Shown here piece by piece: positions 30,145 to 44,064 of a stretch of DNA of 64,000 nucleotides. Origin of the DNA: Phaeodactylum tricornutum CCAP 1055/1 (lineage: Eukaryota > Bacillariophyta > Bacillariophyceae > Surirellales > Neidiaceae); assembly GCF_000150955.2 (NCBI RefSeq), contig NC_011674.1, positions 744,001-808,000 on the forward strand, read 5' to 3'. Both the position numbers and the translations under genes were made by a program. Below the pieces are notes generated by a model, which was not told the DNA's origin, searched no databases, and worked only from the letters and a program-made list of their open reading frames with translations. Position 1 is the stretch's first letter, and every line of letters starts with the position of its first letter.

Positions 30145-32609
30145 CTACTCAAAAAGATTCTTCTCAATCAGATCAAGAGTCTTGATGGCTGCGTCCGGAA
30201 TTCGAGTTCCAGGGCCAAATACAGCGCTACAGCTTTTGGTTTCAGTCAAAAGGAACTCATAATCGTTGGGCGGAATTACACCTCCAGCAACAACAACTAT
30301 ATTTTCACCACCTTTTTGTTCCAATTCTTTTTTCAGGGCTGGCAACAAGGTTCGATGACCAGCGGCCTGTGATGATATCCCGATCACGTGGACATCAGAG
30401 TCGAGAGCTTGAACAGCCACTTCCTCCGGCGTCTGAAACAACGGCCCAATGTCAACGTCAAACCCCAGGTCTGAGAAACCGCTGGCGATCACTTTCGCGC
30501 CTCGATCATGTCCATCTTGGCCCATTTTGGCAACTAAGATGCGAGGACGGCGGCCCTCCTTCTTTTCAAATTGCTCGACGCGCTTCAAAATAGACTCGTA
30601 TTCTGCTACACTTGTATCGAAATCACCGCTTTTGGTTTGGGTTGTGAATGATGCACTGTATGCACCCTGTACTACAGAGGACGTCGGGACATGGCGTCCC
30701 CAAGCTCTTTCCATGGCGTCCGACATTTCGCCAAGTGTGCATCGAGCAGCGGCGGCCTCGACACAGAGCTGCAACAGATTATCTGGATTATCGCCACGAC
30801 TTGTACTTCCACTCATGCGAGCACTGAATTCGATGCGTTTAAGTGCTGCCTCGGCGACTCCTTTGTCCCGTGAAGCTTTAACTTCGAGAATACGGGCGAC
30901 TTGTTTTTCACGGACTTTTGTGTTTTCAATTCGCAGAACATCGATTGCTTCAGCTTTCTCCATTTCTTCACTTAACCGATACTTGTTCACGCCAACAATG
31001 ACCTCTTGTTTTGAATCAATGCGGGCCTGCTTGCGCGTGGCACTTTCTTCGATTCGCAGTTTGGCACTTCCACTACTAATGTACCTAGTCATGCCACCAA
31101 ATTCCTCCACCTCCTGAACTAATGCTAGCGCCTTGTCGTACAGCTCGTCAGTCAAGCTTTCCATCATGTAACTTCCCGCCCACGGGTCGGCAACATCGCA
31201 TATTCCGGTTTCTTCTTGAAGGATTAGCTGTGTGTTTCGAGCAACACGGGCAGTCTGTTGAGTTGGTAGGCCAACGGCTTCGTCGTAGGAATTTGTGTGC
31301 AATGACTGGGTACCTCCTTGAACTGCAGCAATAGCCTCAATCGTTGTGCGGATGATGTTGTTCATGGGTTGTGCTTCAGTCAGTGAATATCCCGACGTTT
31401 GACTGTGAGTCCGTAGCAGTAGGGACTTTTCGTTTTCTGGCTGGAATTTCTCTTTGACAAGCGTTGCCCATAGACGCCGCGCTGCTCGCATTTTGGCAAT
31501 CTGGGGTTTGGTATAGCAACTTTTTATGAGCAAACGCTGGACCGTTTTTGGCCTCACTTTTTCTCTATGAAACATACCTCGGTGTAGTAGTTAAGTCCAA
31601 CGGCCCAAAAAAAGGAAAGACGAGGAGCGACCTCGTCTACTTTGAGATCAGCATTATTGACAGCGGTGCGAATGTACTCAATACCATCAGCAATCGTAAA
31701 AGCCATTTCTAAAATAGCGTCAGCGCCAGCCTCCTGCATATGATACCCCGAAATCGAAATAGAGTTGAACTTCGGCATGTGCATTGATGTGAAACCCATG
31801 ATATCGGCGATGACACGATTGATGCTAGGTTCAGGGGGATATATATAGGTGTTGCGCACCATGAATTCTTTGAGAACATCGTTCTGAATGGTACCGCGAA
31901 GTTGCTTCAAAACTTCTTTGGGATCTTTTCCGGGGTTCTGCTCGATAGCTGTCTGGATGTAGAAGGCCAAGACCGGTAGTACAGCACCGTTCATTGTCAT
32001 ACTCACCGAGACCTTGGTGAGATCAATCTCGTCAAACAGAATGTTCATATCTTTTAGTGTACTGATTGGCACACCAGCCATGCCAACGTCACCCACCACA
32101 CGATCGTGGTCACTGTCATATCCGCGATGAGTCGGAAGGTCAAAGGCAACCGATAAGCCTTGCTGCCCAGCCGCCAAGTTAGCCTTGTAGAACGCGTTGG
32201 ACTCCTCGGCAGTCGAGAAACCGGCATACTGGCGGACTGTCCAAGGCTTGGCCGTGTACATAGTGGCGTAGGGACCACGCGTATAAGGGAAAATCCCAGG
32301 CATTTCGGGTTGGTCTCCGCGCAAATCCCAATAGACCGGTTGAATCGCGATGCCTTCCGGAGTCAGGCGTTCGGATCTCATTTCATCAACCGTTAGATGA
32401 TTCGCACGGGAAAGCTCTTTTTCGGCAATACTTTCCCAACGTAGAACATTGTCGGGTTTTTTATACGAGGTATGATCTGTCACTGTACTGCCCGAAATCC
32501 AACGGGTCTTGGACGACGAAAGGTCCGTGACGAAGGCTCCTGCCCGTGGCAGCAAACGCTGTACACTGAACAATCGAAATGCGCTTCTTTTCAATAACTT
32601 TTGGATCAT
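30145..32609 (-). CDS. MUT: Methylmalonyl-CoA mutase, mitochondrial, one intron
   Basis: Exons are 32609-31578 and 31500-30145 with a 77-nt intron (GAG|GTATGT, CCCCAG|ATT, phase 0); the product has 795 residues. Splicing restores [20 protein letters not shown]. It interconverts methylmalonyl-CoA and succinyl-CoA using adenosylcobalamin. The N-terminus [20 protein letters not shown] is a mitochondrial presequence. The catalytic barrel has [33 protein letters not shown] and [18 protein letters not shown]. The B12 domain near the end has [15 protein letters not shown], whose His is the lower cobalt ligand, followed by the [10 protein letters not shown] stretch. Single-chain human-type organisation. 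Diatoms must usually obtain B12 from bacteria, so activity depends on supply. Confidence 0.95.
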
Positions 32610-33478
<869 letters not shown>

Positions 33479-33551
33479 ACGATGTAGTTTCTCTGAGAGA
33501 CTACTCGATGCACCGCGAGGCTCTATGACCCCTGCATTCAAACCAAAAACC

Positions 33552-33572
33552 GGATTTTCTAAAATCCACCCA
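33552..33572 (+). promoter_or_regulatory. Histone mRNA 3' stem-loop (second H3)
   Basis: GGATTT, TCTA, AAATCC, ACCCA, preceded by CAAAAACC. It is identical to the element after the first H3. Confidence 0.85.
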
Positions 33573-33647
33573 CACAACCGAAGAATCATTCAAATATCTC
33601 GGAATGCAGACTTGTATCAGCTTTATGTGGTCAAATTATTTTTATGG

Positions 33648-34844
33648 TTATACTTTGACCTCAGGACGTACCCACCATAGATTCAAATAGCCATGTTTTC
33701 TACCCTTCCGTATAAGCACGGCTAGTTTGTCCACCAAGGACTCATCCATGGGTAAAAGAGACGGTGTATTAGGCCCCTGCATGCCTCCGTACTTATGCAA
33801 AACATATCCCGCATTCACGAGTGTTTCGATGGCGTCCCGATCTGGACATTTTCCTTCCGCAAATTCATCCAGGGATGTTTCGATAAAAATATTTTGCACC
33901 AAAGCGGAATGGAGTAACTTGGTGGCTCCCAGCACGGCTTGGGCCTCGTGGCGTTCGACGTCAATTTTTAAGATTGCTATGTTCGGTTTGGTATCGAACC
34001 ATCCACGGTGCTCGACGAAAGTATCGAGTGTTTGGACTCTGAGTTCGGTGTAGTTTTGGTGTTTCAGAGAGGGATTTTTTTCGGCGAATGAGGTGGCAAC
34101 AAATTTGCCTGCGCCTGGATTCCAGTTGCTGCTGTAGAAGCGTAGTACAGTGTCTGTATCAGAGACGCCAAAGTTGTTGATGTTGACGGAGGGTAGTTGT
34201 GATGATGATTCACCGATCCAGCCATTCAGCTCGAGCGACTCGCAAAAGCGTAAAATATTTTCGAGCTTGGGCTCGAAGGAATCCACTTGAAATTTCCCCA
34301 GAGACGCAGACAAAAGCGTGTGGTAGCCTATGTTGCCGCCCGCATCAAGTACGCGGGATCCTGGTGGAGATGCCCGTAACACTTGCTCCCAGGCTGTATC
34401 GAGGTCTCTTTCGTAGTAACGAAAAGTTTTCAACATTTTGCCTCGCACGGGATCGTATTTTGGATCAAACAACGAAATGTTGAACGGAATATTGTTGGTT
34501 GTACGAACTATATAACTTTTGCCTTTGTTTGGATCCTTAATCTGGGATTTTCTAGATTGCACTTCAGCGAGAAGGGAGGAGCAGTCAATAGGAGGTTCCA
34601 ATGGTGCCCTTTCCATTGATGAGGATAGACAATTGGTAGAACTGCCCTGCTCAGACGGGGACCATTCCAAGGCCAGTAGCTCAATATTCGAAAACTGCAG
34701 AGAATTGGAAGACAATTTTTCGGCGTAGATGAGAGCCAAAAGCAATCCGGTTGCAACCAAGCAAATTATGCGGAACTTATACTTTTTTGGTCTTTCGAAT
34801 TTTCTCCAGATATCGCTACTGCGAGCCTTGCCTTGGGTCACCAT
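33648..34844 (-). CDS. FkbM-family methyltransferase, type II membrane protein
   Basis: The product has 398 residues from the ATG at 34844; the frame extends further only from a TTG. A basic N-terminus (RKFERPKKYKFR) is followed by one membrane segment (IICLVATGLLLALIYA), typical of a Golgi or ER type II enzyme. The SAM-binding core is GSRVLDAGGNIGYHTLL, then VDSFEPKLEN, and the FkbM signature LKIDVERHEAQAVLGA with a downstream IFIETSLDEF. FkbM enzymes O-methylate sugars and other small hydroxyls. Methylation of a glycan is inferred. The last 40 codons are copied near the first H3 at 19551-19670. Confidence 0.85.
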   Translation of the reverse strand: MVTQGKARSSDIWRKFERPKKYKFRIICLVATGLLLALIYAEKLSSNSLQFSNIELLALEWSPSEQGSSTNCLSSSMERAPLEPPIDCSSLLAEVQSRKSQIKDPNKGKSYIVRTTNNIPFNISLFDPKYDPVRGKMLKTFRYYERDLDTAWEQVLRASPPGSRVLDAGGNIGYHTLLSASLGKFQVDSFEPKLENILRFCESLELNGWIGESSSQLPSVNINNFGVSDTDTVLRFYSSNWNPGAGKFVATSFAEKNPSLKHQNYTELRVQTLDTFVEHRGWFDTKPNIAILKIDVERHEAQAVLGATKLLHSALVQNIFIETSLDEFAEGKCPDRDAIETLVNAGYVLHKYGGMQGPNTPSLLPMDESLVDKLAVLIRKGRKHGYLNLWWVRPEVKV

Positions 34845-35846
34845 GTTGAGGACTGCCGCCGTGGACCCCTCTATCCGCAGACCTAATCCTTTCTGCGCAC
34901 CGATATTTTTGGACAAGGCAGTACCTTCGCGATTGCAGTAGAGTAAGACCGAGGTTGTGCTGTGAGTTTATCTATCGGATTGCAATCCGCGGAGATAAAG
35001 TGGTTCGCTTATGGAGAGCCTACTGCAAGTTACTGCTCTCTGCGAGAATCACAGTCAGTTGCCTTTGCAGTCTTATAAAGCACTGCTTAAGGAAACTACC
35101 TATACGCCCTTCGCAAAGACTTTTGAGCGACAATCATTTTTTGGGTTGTGATTGACTTCAGATACCAAAAGACAATCTCTCAGCACAACAGGACAGCGGT
35201 TGGTGGAGCGTTTTACAGTTATTCTACGCGATCCTTTCCTATGACTGTATTTTTATTGACTTTTTAGGTAACAATTTGTCGTTTCTGAGTGAGAGCCGAA
35301 CGAACCCTATATATCATGTCTCGACATTTTTTTCTTCTAGCAGTACGACAGATGCACGTCGCAACTCTAGCATTGACAGTAAGTTACTATAAGTCACTGT
35401 CAGTCCATCGTCTAGGGATTAATGTAAGGTACTAGTTCCATTTGCAGCCGATTAGCAACAGAGAATGAAGCCAACTTTTCTCCGTGAAGGATCTATATGT
35501 AGTGATTGGCAGCAACTGCCTCATGACAAGCTCTAGCTGACATTTCACGGTGTTTGGTATAGTGCAGAATATCACATCACCATGAAAGGACACGAATCCA
35601 ACTTCATCTTATTTTGAAATTAGCTGTAATGTAAGGAGGACCTTAATGTACAAGCAAAAAATTGGGATTCTCTTTTACTTTCACCTGTAAATAAAGAATT
35701 ACTGCAGGATTGATTCTGACTGGCAGAGTCAATGAACTCCCAGAAAATTTGATCTGTTTTTTATAAGAAAACAGGATCTAAGTTTTAAAAGGACGCAGGT
35801 CTGCTGTGATTCATAAATGCAATGAGAAGTATTTTCTTTGGTTGTT
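34845..35846. other. Intergenic, about 1 kb
   Basis: This is the 5' side of the FkbM gene and the 3' side of the second H4. It is AT-rich, with several CACTGTCAGTCC and GACAGTAAGTTACT words (35370-35402). No coding region or RNA gene is recognised. Confidence 0.45.
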
Positions 35847-35867
35847 TGGGTGGATTTTAGAAAATCC
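35847..35867 (-). promoter_or_regulatory. Histone mRNA 3' stem-loop (second H4)
   Basis: On the minus strand it is the same stem, TCTA loop and ACCCA as the other four, starting 79 nt after the H4 stop. Confidence 0.85.
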
Positions 35868-35945
35868 GGTTTTTGAGTTGGTGATTGTATATAATCGTTC
35901 CAAGGTTTTAAAGACGAGCAACAAAGTCGAGGATCAAGCGCAAGC

Positions 35946-37286
<1,341 letters not shown>

Positions 37287-39611
37287 ATGGGGCAAGAAGC
37301 TTCACTCCCGGCGGGAGCTACACCGGAAGACTATGAGGAACACCAGCGCACGGCCTCGGCACCAGCGACTCACGCAAAACGCCCCGGGTCGCGAAGGATG
37401 GGAGCCGTCTTTCAACGGGGATCCGGCAATGCCCAGAACGGTAACCACAATCACGGGAACTCCACGTTAGAAGACTTTGAAGGGCGAGAAGCGGCACGCG
37501 CTGCTGCTTCGGGGGGACATTTCTACCCTCCCGACGATGCTTCCGAAACCAGCTTTACCACGGCGTCGCAGGCATTGCCGCCTTCCGGAACCGCAACCAC
37601 CACAGCAACACACCAGCAGCATCAGCAGTACGCCAACAATTCGGAAGCGTACTACCACGAAACTCCGCACCCATCAGGGGCACCAGTTGGAACTCTGGAA
37701 GGATTGACTCCTCCCCAACACCAACAGCAGTACCTCGCGCAGCAACAGCAGCAATACCCACCCGTTGAGTATGCGCAGTCGCCACAGCACGCTGCGCCCA
37801 ACAATCCGGTGGTGGGTGTCCTCTACGAGAAAACCTCTTCCAAAAGAGGTATTTTTACGGGACGTTCTAGCGGCCGGGCATTACTCAATTCCATGAGAAA
37901 CCTTTCCTTAGGTGGAGCCCTCCGCGGCAACCATCGCCAACAGCAGCAGCCGAACAAGAATGTCAACGACTGGGAGAAACAGTGGGACGACGACGATGAG
38001 GAAGACGATGATTCGGAGGAGGAGGAACAGGACTCCAAGCTTCCCGCATCCGCAGCTCCCTTGCACCAGCTGCGACCCGGTATGGATGCAGGCCATTCAT
38101 ATCCCGAAGACGATTTGCATGCCCAGCAACTCGCATCTCCCTCTGCGACTCTACCTCCTCCAACCTCACCGACCCGCATGAACGGTCCGAACTTTGTGAC
38201 CCCAGAGCCTAGTTCCATAGAGGCTACACCAGGAATAATCCCGGCCGTTATTGAAGATGACGATGACGGTTTAAACTGGGATACGGACGTTGTGACCGAT
38301 ACAATCGATGCGAACAAGCCCAACATGCAAATGTTCTTGCCCATGCTACGGGTTCTCGGTAAAGGGTCGTTTGGAAAGGTACATACGCGTTGTCGTTGTC
38401 TCCGTCCTTCTTTGTTATCTTTTGTCCTTCATCAATGTTTTGATTGTTTCTAATCGTTTCCTTATGATTTTTGCTAGGTCGTCCTAGTACAAAAGCGAAT
38501 TGGCAAGGAACGGGGTCAACTATTCGCCATGAAAATTCTTAGCAAAACCCATCTGGTGAAGAAGCGTCAAATTGAACGAACTCGGACCGAACGCAAAGTC
38601 CTGTCTGTCGTGAGTCATCCCTTCATCATGAAGCTGCACTACGCCTTTCAGACGGACGACAAGTTGTATCTCGTGTTGGATTATTGTCCCGGTGGTGAGC
38701 TCTTTTTTCACCTTTCAAGATTTAGACGCTTTCCGGAACGTGTAGCTCGCTTTTACGCCGCGGAACTGTTACTAGCGATCGGGCATTTGCATAAACGTGG
38801 TATCATTTATCGAGACTTAAAACCAGAAAACGTGCTTCTGGACGCGGATGGGCATGTGAAGCTGGGGGATTTTGGCTTGGCCAAGGCGGGCATTAAGCAT
38901 CCTTGGGAAGGTGCCGCCTCCATGTGCGGAACACCCGAGTACATGGCTCCCGAAGTGTTGTCGCAAGAAGGCCACGGATTTGGCGTGGACTACTGGGGCC
39001 TAGGTATGCTTGTGTACGAAATGATGACTGGGCTACCACCGTGGTATACAACGGATCGAGCTAAGCTTTTTCGCAGGTTGAAGAGTGCGCCGTTAGAGAT
39101 TCCGTCATATTTTAGTGGCCAGTCGGCGAACTGTGTTGGTGCGTTGTTGGATCGAAATCCCCGTCGACGGCTTGGAGTCACCGGAATCCGAACGGCGATG
39201 GAGCACGAATTTTTCAGGAGCATTAGTTGGAAAGCCCTCTATGCTCGGCGAGTTGAAGCCCCAGTTCGTCCTTGTGAAGGTTGGACACCACCGGAACCCG
39301 TCAAAGATGAGTTGATTTCGATCAGTGACTTGGCCGACGCCATGCCGAAAAGTGCCGATGAGTGTGATATTCAACACATGGATTCACACGAGCTGGAAGC
39401 AGCCACTGCGAACTTTGACAACACCTTTACCCGAATGCCCGTTGAATCCGAAGACAACGGCCAAGATCACGAAGAAGAAATGGAAGAGTTAAACGAGAGC
39501 ACGTTTGTCGGGTTCACCTTCGATGGCAAGGACCCAGACATTGCGGCTCCGGATGGAAACTATAGGCAACACACACACAACTTGCAAGATCAGCAGCCTC
39601 GGTTTCAATAA
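37287..39611 (+). CDS. AGC-family Ser/Thr protein kinase, probable N-myristoylation, one intron
   Basis: Exons are 37287-38378 and 38478-39611 (99-nt intron, AAG|GTACAT, TTGCTAG|GTC); the product has 741 residues. It starts MGQEASL, a good N-myristoylation sequence. Residues about 60-350 are Gln/Pro/Ser-rich with an acidic run (DDDDEEDDDSEEEEQ), likely disordered. The kinase domain follows: RVLGKGSFGKVVLV, FAMKIL (Lys), YRDLKPENVLL, DFGLAKA, CGTPEYMAPEVL and DYWGLGMLVYEMM. The activation loop has SMCGTPEY, with Ser where AGC kinases usually have Thr. The AGC tail has a turn-motif-like FTRMPVES and a hydrophobic motif FVGFTF. S6K/AKT-like; TOR or PDK1 control is inferred. Confidence 0.92.
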
Positions 39612-39834
39612 CTTGGTCACTAATACTGAATAATGCTCTTTGAAATCCATTTGTTTCTCAGAACTTTCTTTTATAGACTTCTTTTGAAGGTTTTTCACTC
39701 CATGAAATCGGAATATTGTGTTCAGAACGGCTCTAATAATAGATTAGGGGGGTCGCCAGATACGTGGGCGCGCAATCTGTCGTTTATCAATAACGCCACT
39801 GTACTATAAGATGCGATTGTCCAATTTTCTCCAT

Positions 39835-40446
39835 TCATCTATTCCTACTGCTTCCGAAAAGTTGGTGTAGGTTTGTTTCGTTGATAAGTTGGGCTCGGCA
39901 ATAGGGGCAACCTGATCCTCTAGAGCTTATCCAGCTCGCTATGCAACCATGATGAAAAATATGCTTGCACTTCGCTTCAAAAACACTATCGCCTTCTGCC
40001 ATACCATGCAAACAAATTGAGCAAAGAATGGCTTCATCATTTCTTGACATGTCTTCTTCAGCTATACCACAATCGGAATGCTGATGCCGTTCTCGAAGTC
40101 TCTCGATGTCGTTGAGCGACAAAGTTTTGCTTATAAGTATTTGATTAAGTGCCTCGAGACGCTCTTGGTCGGAAGCGCATTCCTGAAGTTCAATGTCGTC
40201 ATGGGATTGTGCTGATGGTGGCTGTGTTCGAGGCCGCTGCCATGGGAACAATTTCGTAATGAGATCCACTATTGCTTTTTTCGCACGCTCCAACTCGTCG
40301 AGAACGCAAATGTCGAGACAGATGTTGAAAGAAAATCGCAGTATCAAGAGAAATATCATGAGACCCATTGTGCTTCCTATTATAATGAAAGCTTCGCGCA
40401 ATCCCCAGTTTTCAGAGTCGGGGGATGTGATGCGACTATCTGACAT
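39835..40446 (-). CDS. Membrane RING-H2 finger protein (probable E3 ubiquitin ligase)
   Basis: The product has 203 residues from the ATG at 40446. One membrane segment is at about residues 20-40 (FIIIGSTMGLMIFLLIL). The C-terminal RING-H2 reads CSICLHGMAEGDSVFEAKCKHIFHHGC..W..GCPYC, with the C-x2-C, C-x-H-x2-H-x2-C and C-x2-C spacing. The ATL/RNF-type layout of membrane helix, linker and RING-H2 suggests an E3 ligase at an endomembrane. The substrate is unknown. Confidence 0.85.
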   Translation of the reverse strand: MSDSRITSPDSENWGLREAFIIIGSTMGLMIFLLILRFSFNICLDICVLDELERAKKAIVDLITKLFPWQRPRTQPPSAQSHDDIELQECASDQERLEALNQILISKTLSLNDIERLRERHQHSDCGIAEEDMSRNDEAILCSICLHGMAEGDSVFEAKCKHIFHHGCIASWISSRGSGCPYCRAQLINETNLHQLFGSSRNR

Positions 40447-41024
40447 GATGCGGCTTTGATGACAGAGAAAACTGAAATTCTCCAGAGCCAGCAGATGCCG
40501 ACAGAGCAAATTACCAATTTGTTCCGGGCAGAACGATTCGTAATCTGGTTACATGCCCATTCCGTCCGATCAAGTATAGTTGTCGGTCTTTGGCAATGAT
40601 TCTGCGCTTTCCTAAGAATAGGTTAGAAAGCGCTTGCCGACGGAATAATATCGAACCGGAGCTAGCTTGCCTTCCGTATTGTTCCAGAAATAACCAGCGC
40701 AGTATCGAAAAAGCTACGCAACATTTTGTACCGATACTTACAGCTAGGCATTCCTCCCTCTACTCTAGCGACTTGAGTCACAAGCTGTTTTCGCGTGAAA
40801 AGTGCAACACACAGTAAACAGCCCTGCCCTGTTACCTATGTTTCCACGCTTATATTTAACAGTTACACGGCAGGCGACACACGCAACTTGCAAACCATGC
40901 GTTCGAACGGAACACCAGCTATCTGACTTTAATGTGAGTTGACTGTGAAACTGTCACAATCAGCAGGAATGACCAAACATGCATATTCCATGGACTGCTG
41001 GATAAAGTTTTGCTATGCTACTTG
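40447..41024. other. Intergenic, about 580 nt
   Basis: It lies upstream of the RING gene and downstream of the SET gene. TTGACTGTGAAACTGTCACAATC at 40939-40961 holds an imperfect palindrome. No gene is called. Confidence 0.4.
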
Positions 41025-42122
41025 TTATATCTCAGCCTTTTGCGCAAAAAAGATAGAGGACTTGTCTTCAAACAGATTCGTCATTTCTTCTTGAATACCA
41101 GGGACGAAACCAAAACGGGTAAAAAAGCGGTGGTAGGGCATTGTCTCCTCTAACTCAGACCGATATTGGTTCAAGAGTTCTTGTCCCGCAGTTAAATCCT
41201 GTCGGGCCCGCACTTCCACGGCGCCGTCCGACTTGCGCATTGCGTGAGAAATATTTGGTTCGTCGCTGTGCTGCAACATATCCAACATGGGAACAAGCTT
41301 CTCCTCATCCCCGTCGCCGTCTTCAAAAGCCCGCGTAAGCATGCAAACAAACGCACCTTTGACAGCTTCGGCTAGACCTTCTGGCGGTCCTTTCAGTTTT
41401 TCCTCGGAAGCTTGGGCGGCCTTTTCCCAAGGCCATTGGAAGCCGCTGTCGAGATAGTCGCCGCGAAACTCACGGATTGACTTGCCTACGATAGTGTTGA
41501 GAACCCGAATGGCAACGTCCACTTCTTTTCGTAGATCAAGTGCTTCACCGTAGCACATAGACCCTTTCAAATACTTTTCAATATCTTTGTTATCCCAGTA
41601 CAGAACATGCTCTTGATTGTTCATACCTCGCTCCCAAGGCAATGTTGCCAAATACGGACCGAACGAACTATCGTCAACGATACTTCCTGGTTTTTGGCTT
41701 TCCAGCGACCGGATGCGCTCCCTCGCCATGAACCCTGCCATTACCACTGTATTTCCTCCAGGGCCGGCCGTTTCAATTAGAGCCTTAAAGCCTTCACCGC
41801 AAGCATCATCTTCGATAGAGTCCGCCAACGTGATGCATGTCTTCCGGGGAATCGTAAAGAGAAGCTCACCCTCTACCGCATCCTCCGTTAAAAAGGCACC
41901 GTATCCTCCGCCACGAGACGACGGTTGCAAATCTATCTTTGGTGAGATATCTGCGTCGTTGGACCGAAGCCACTGTAGAAGAGCTGCATACCTAGCAGCT
42001 GCTGTCATCGTATCGCTTGCAGGCAAAGTAGAGCTTGAAGACAATCCTCCATTTGTCTGTGAATGACGGTCTCTTGACAACACAAACAGCGCTAGACTTG
42101 AGGCAAATTGATATATGTGCAT
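41025..42122 (-). CDS. SET-domain protein of the Rubisco-LSMT / SETD class
   Basis: The product has 365 residues. The N-terminus MHIYQFASSLALFVLSRD is hydrophobic and could be a signal peptide. The split SET domain starts with GGYGAFLTEDAVEGELLFTIP, contains an inserted helical region (FGPYLATLPWERGMNNQEH), and closes with LVPMLDMLQHSDEPNISHAM and LTAGQELLNQYRSELEETMPYHRFFTRFGFVPG. The catalytic-type Tyr lies in NQYRS. This is the plastid LSMT/SETD3-like class, which methylates Lys or His in non-histone proteins. The substrate is unknown. It is unrelated in layout to the double-SET gene at 14.6-16.4 kb. Confidence 0.87.
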   Translation of the reverse strand: MHIYQFASSLALFVLSRDRHSQTNGGLSSSSTLPASDTMTAAARYAALLQWLRSNDADISPKIDLQPSSRGGGYGAFLTEDAVEGELLFTIPRKTCITLADSIEDDACGEGFKALIETAGPGGNTVVMAGFMARERIRSLESQKPGSIVDDSSFGPYLATLPWERGMNNQEHVLYWDNKDIEKYLKGSMCYGEALDLRKEVDVAIRVLNTIVGKSIREFRGDYLDSGFQWPWEKAAQASEEKLKGPPEGLAEAVKGAFVCMLTRAFEDGDGDEEKLVPMLDMLQHSDEPNISHAMRKSDGAVEVRARQDLTAGQELLNQYRSELEETMPYHRFFTRFGFVPGIQEEMTNLFEDKSSIFFAQKAEI

Positions 42123-44064
42123 CTTTGCTTAGCTGTCCTCGAGTATCTGCACTAGCTCTAGTCGGGTGTACGGTAAGAAAACGGATGGCGAGTGTCGTCG
42201 TCAACGTCAAAACGGAAATCAACCAAAATCGGCCTTTTTCACCGTTAATAATTCACAGTCAACTTCGTCGAAATTTACACTGTAAGTCAATGTGATCGAG
42301 AGGACGTCACGTTGGTTTTCGGCCAATGAGCAGACATCTTGATAAAAATTTGCATATTTTACTGCATTAGATGAAAGCAACTGTTTCAGTTTATAGTAAG
42401 TTAGGCTGTCCAAAGTATGTTTGATCAAAGGACTATTCTCAAAAAAGTAGTTGTTCTGACACAAGCTCACAGCAAGTCTTGAGTCCAGGATCATTGCTTG
42501 CCTTGTAGCAGTGCTGCACTTTGGCTGCATTTTCTTGGCTGCAAAGAATACAATATAAATATTTATGAACAAGAGTGGTACAATGGCAGACAAGCCCATG
42601 TGAGATCCTGCAAGTAGGCCTCCAACATTCATAAGTCTTAAGCTGGAACTACTTCAATGACTGATGGAGAAGACTCTTACAGCCAAAGTCACCAACAAAG
42701 CATAAGCAGAACTTACCCAAACAGATGTCAAGCAACCCAGTGAAAGGTTATGTGACTGGATAAATAACAAGTGCAATGGATGCTACAATTGAATGACTGG
42801 TATTCAAAAGACCAGCATCTCAATACTGAAAGGAACATAGAAATGGAATGTGAAGCAACTCCCAACTTAGAACAAGATAGCAAACCAAACTGTTACATCT
42901 AGGTTAGGCAGTAGATACAGATATTCTACTGGGAACAAACATGTATTCCAACACATATTGACGTATGTTTTGTGGTGGCTGATCCATGATGCAATGCATT
43001 CCTGTTAGGGCTAGTTCTCCTGCTTGCTTAACTAAAAAAACTCATGGGTGCCATCTTATACAAAAGACAAGGCTTACTGTTTATTATTGCCAGGAGAATC
43101 TTCATCAAAATAAACTGTTGGCAGGTTCCAAATGGTTTGGCCCATAGAGCTTGCTCAGGAAGTGTAGCAACCAGCTGTTGACAAATGGAATGGATGCAAG
43201 ATCCATCCTATCCTTCAAGGACTTAGCCAGTGAGCTTCCAAGTTCTCCAGCTTGGCTTGTCATTTTAAAATGAAAGCCTTTGTTTGTTTGTCAAAGTTCT
43301 GCCAATAGTCTTGCTGCCTTTGCTTGACTTGAAGTACCTTTGTTGACAAGGTAGATGCTTCCATTAGGATGTGCTGCACATAATTTTTTTGACATTGGCA
43401 GTTGAATCTTGTAGTAACTGCCATATTGTGAACTTTGTCAACAATCTTGTCAAGAAATTGTTGTTTTTTTGTGTCATATGTGCAATCCGTACCATTATTT
43501 CTCAAGTTTCAGGCTGAATCTCTTGGAAAAGTTGACAAGGGTCCCAGCCAGAGTTGCTTCATCAAAGCACATTGAGCTTGCTATGATGTTTGTCTTGATG
43601 TCTTTCATCATGATTTTGGGACCAATTTCTGTACCATTGCTAAGGTCCTCAGCCACATGCTTCAGCTTGTGGCACTTTTGCAGCATTCCAACCTCATCTC
43701 CTACCACATGGGTGAAAACAGGCAGGTCCCCAATAAAGCAATGGTATTACAGATGGTCGTGTCAGCCTCAACAAACGCAGCTGCTTTTTAATCTGTCAAA
43801 CTAACAAGATTCATTAGCTACATGAAACTGCGAGATCTGTTACTCATAAAGAATGAACAAATTTTATGCCTTGCAATATGCTCTTCTCCAGTGATTCCCT
43901 ATCAGAAGTAGGAAGTAGCGCCTGTAGTCTTTATTAGAGCAGTTGTCCTTTACATGTTACTAAAACCTATAAATGGCTGCCATAGTTGCTTTGATAAGCA
44001 ATAGTAGCAATAGATTACACACCTGATGCAGCGCATTATCTGCGACATCTGATGACATGCCGAA
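42123..44064. other. Gene-poor AT-rich stretch, about 1.9 kb
   Basis: Base composition is visibly more AT-rich than in neighbouring genes. Minus-strand fragments of 55-137 codons (42219-42632, 43100-43260, 43260-43505, 43495-43740) resemble parts of one or more decayed coding sequences with unusual codon use. I recognise no domain. It may be a degraded mobile-element or foreign insertion; the family cannot be named. No terminal repeats were found by eye. Confidence 0.4.
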
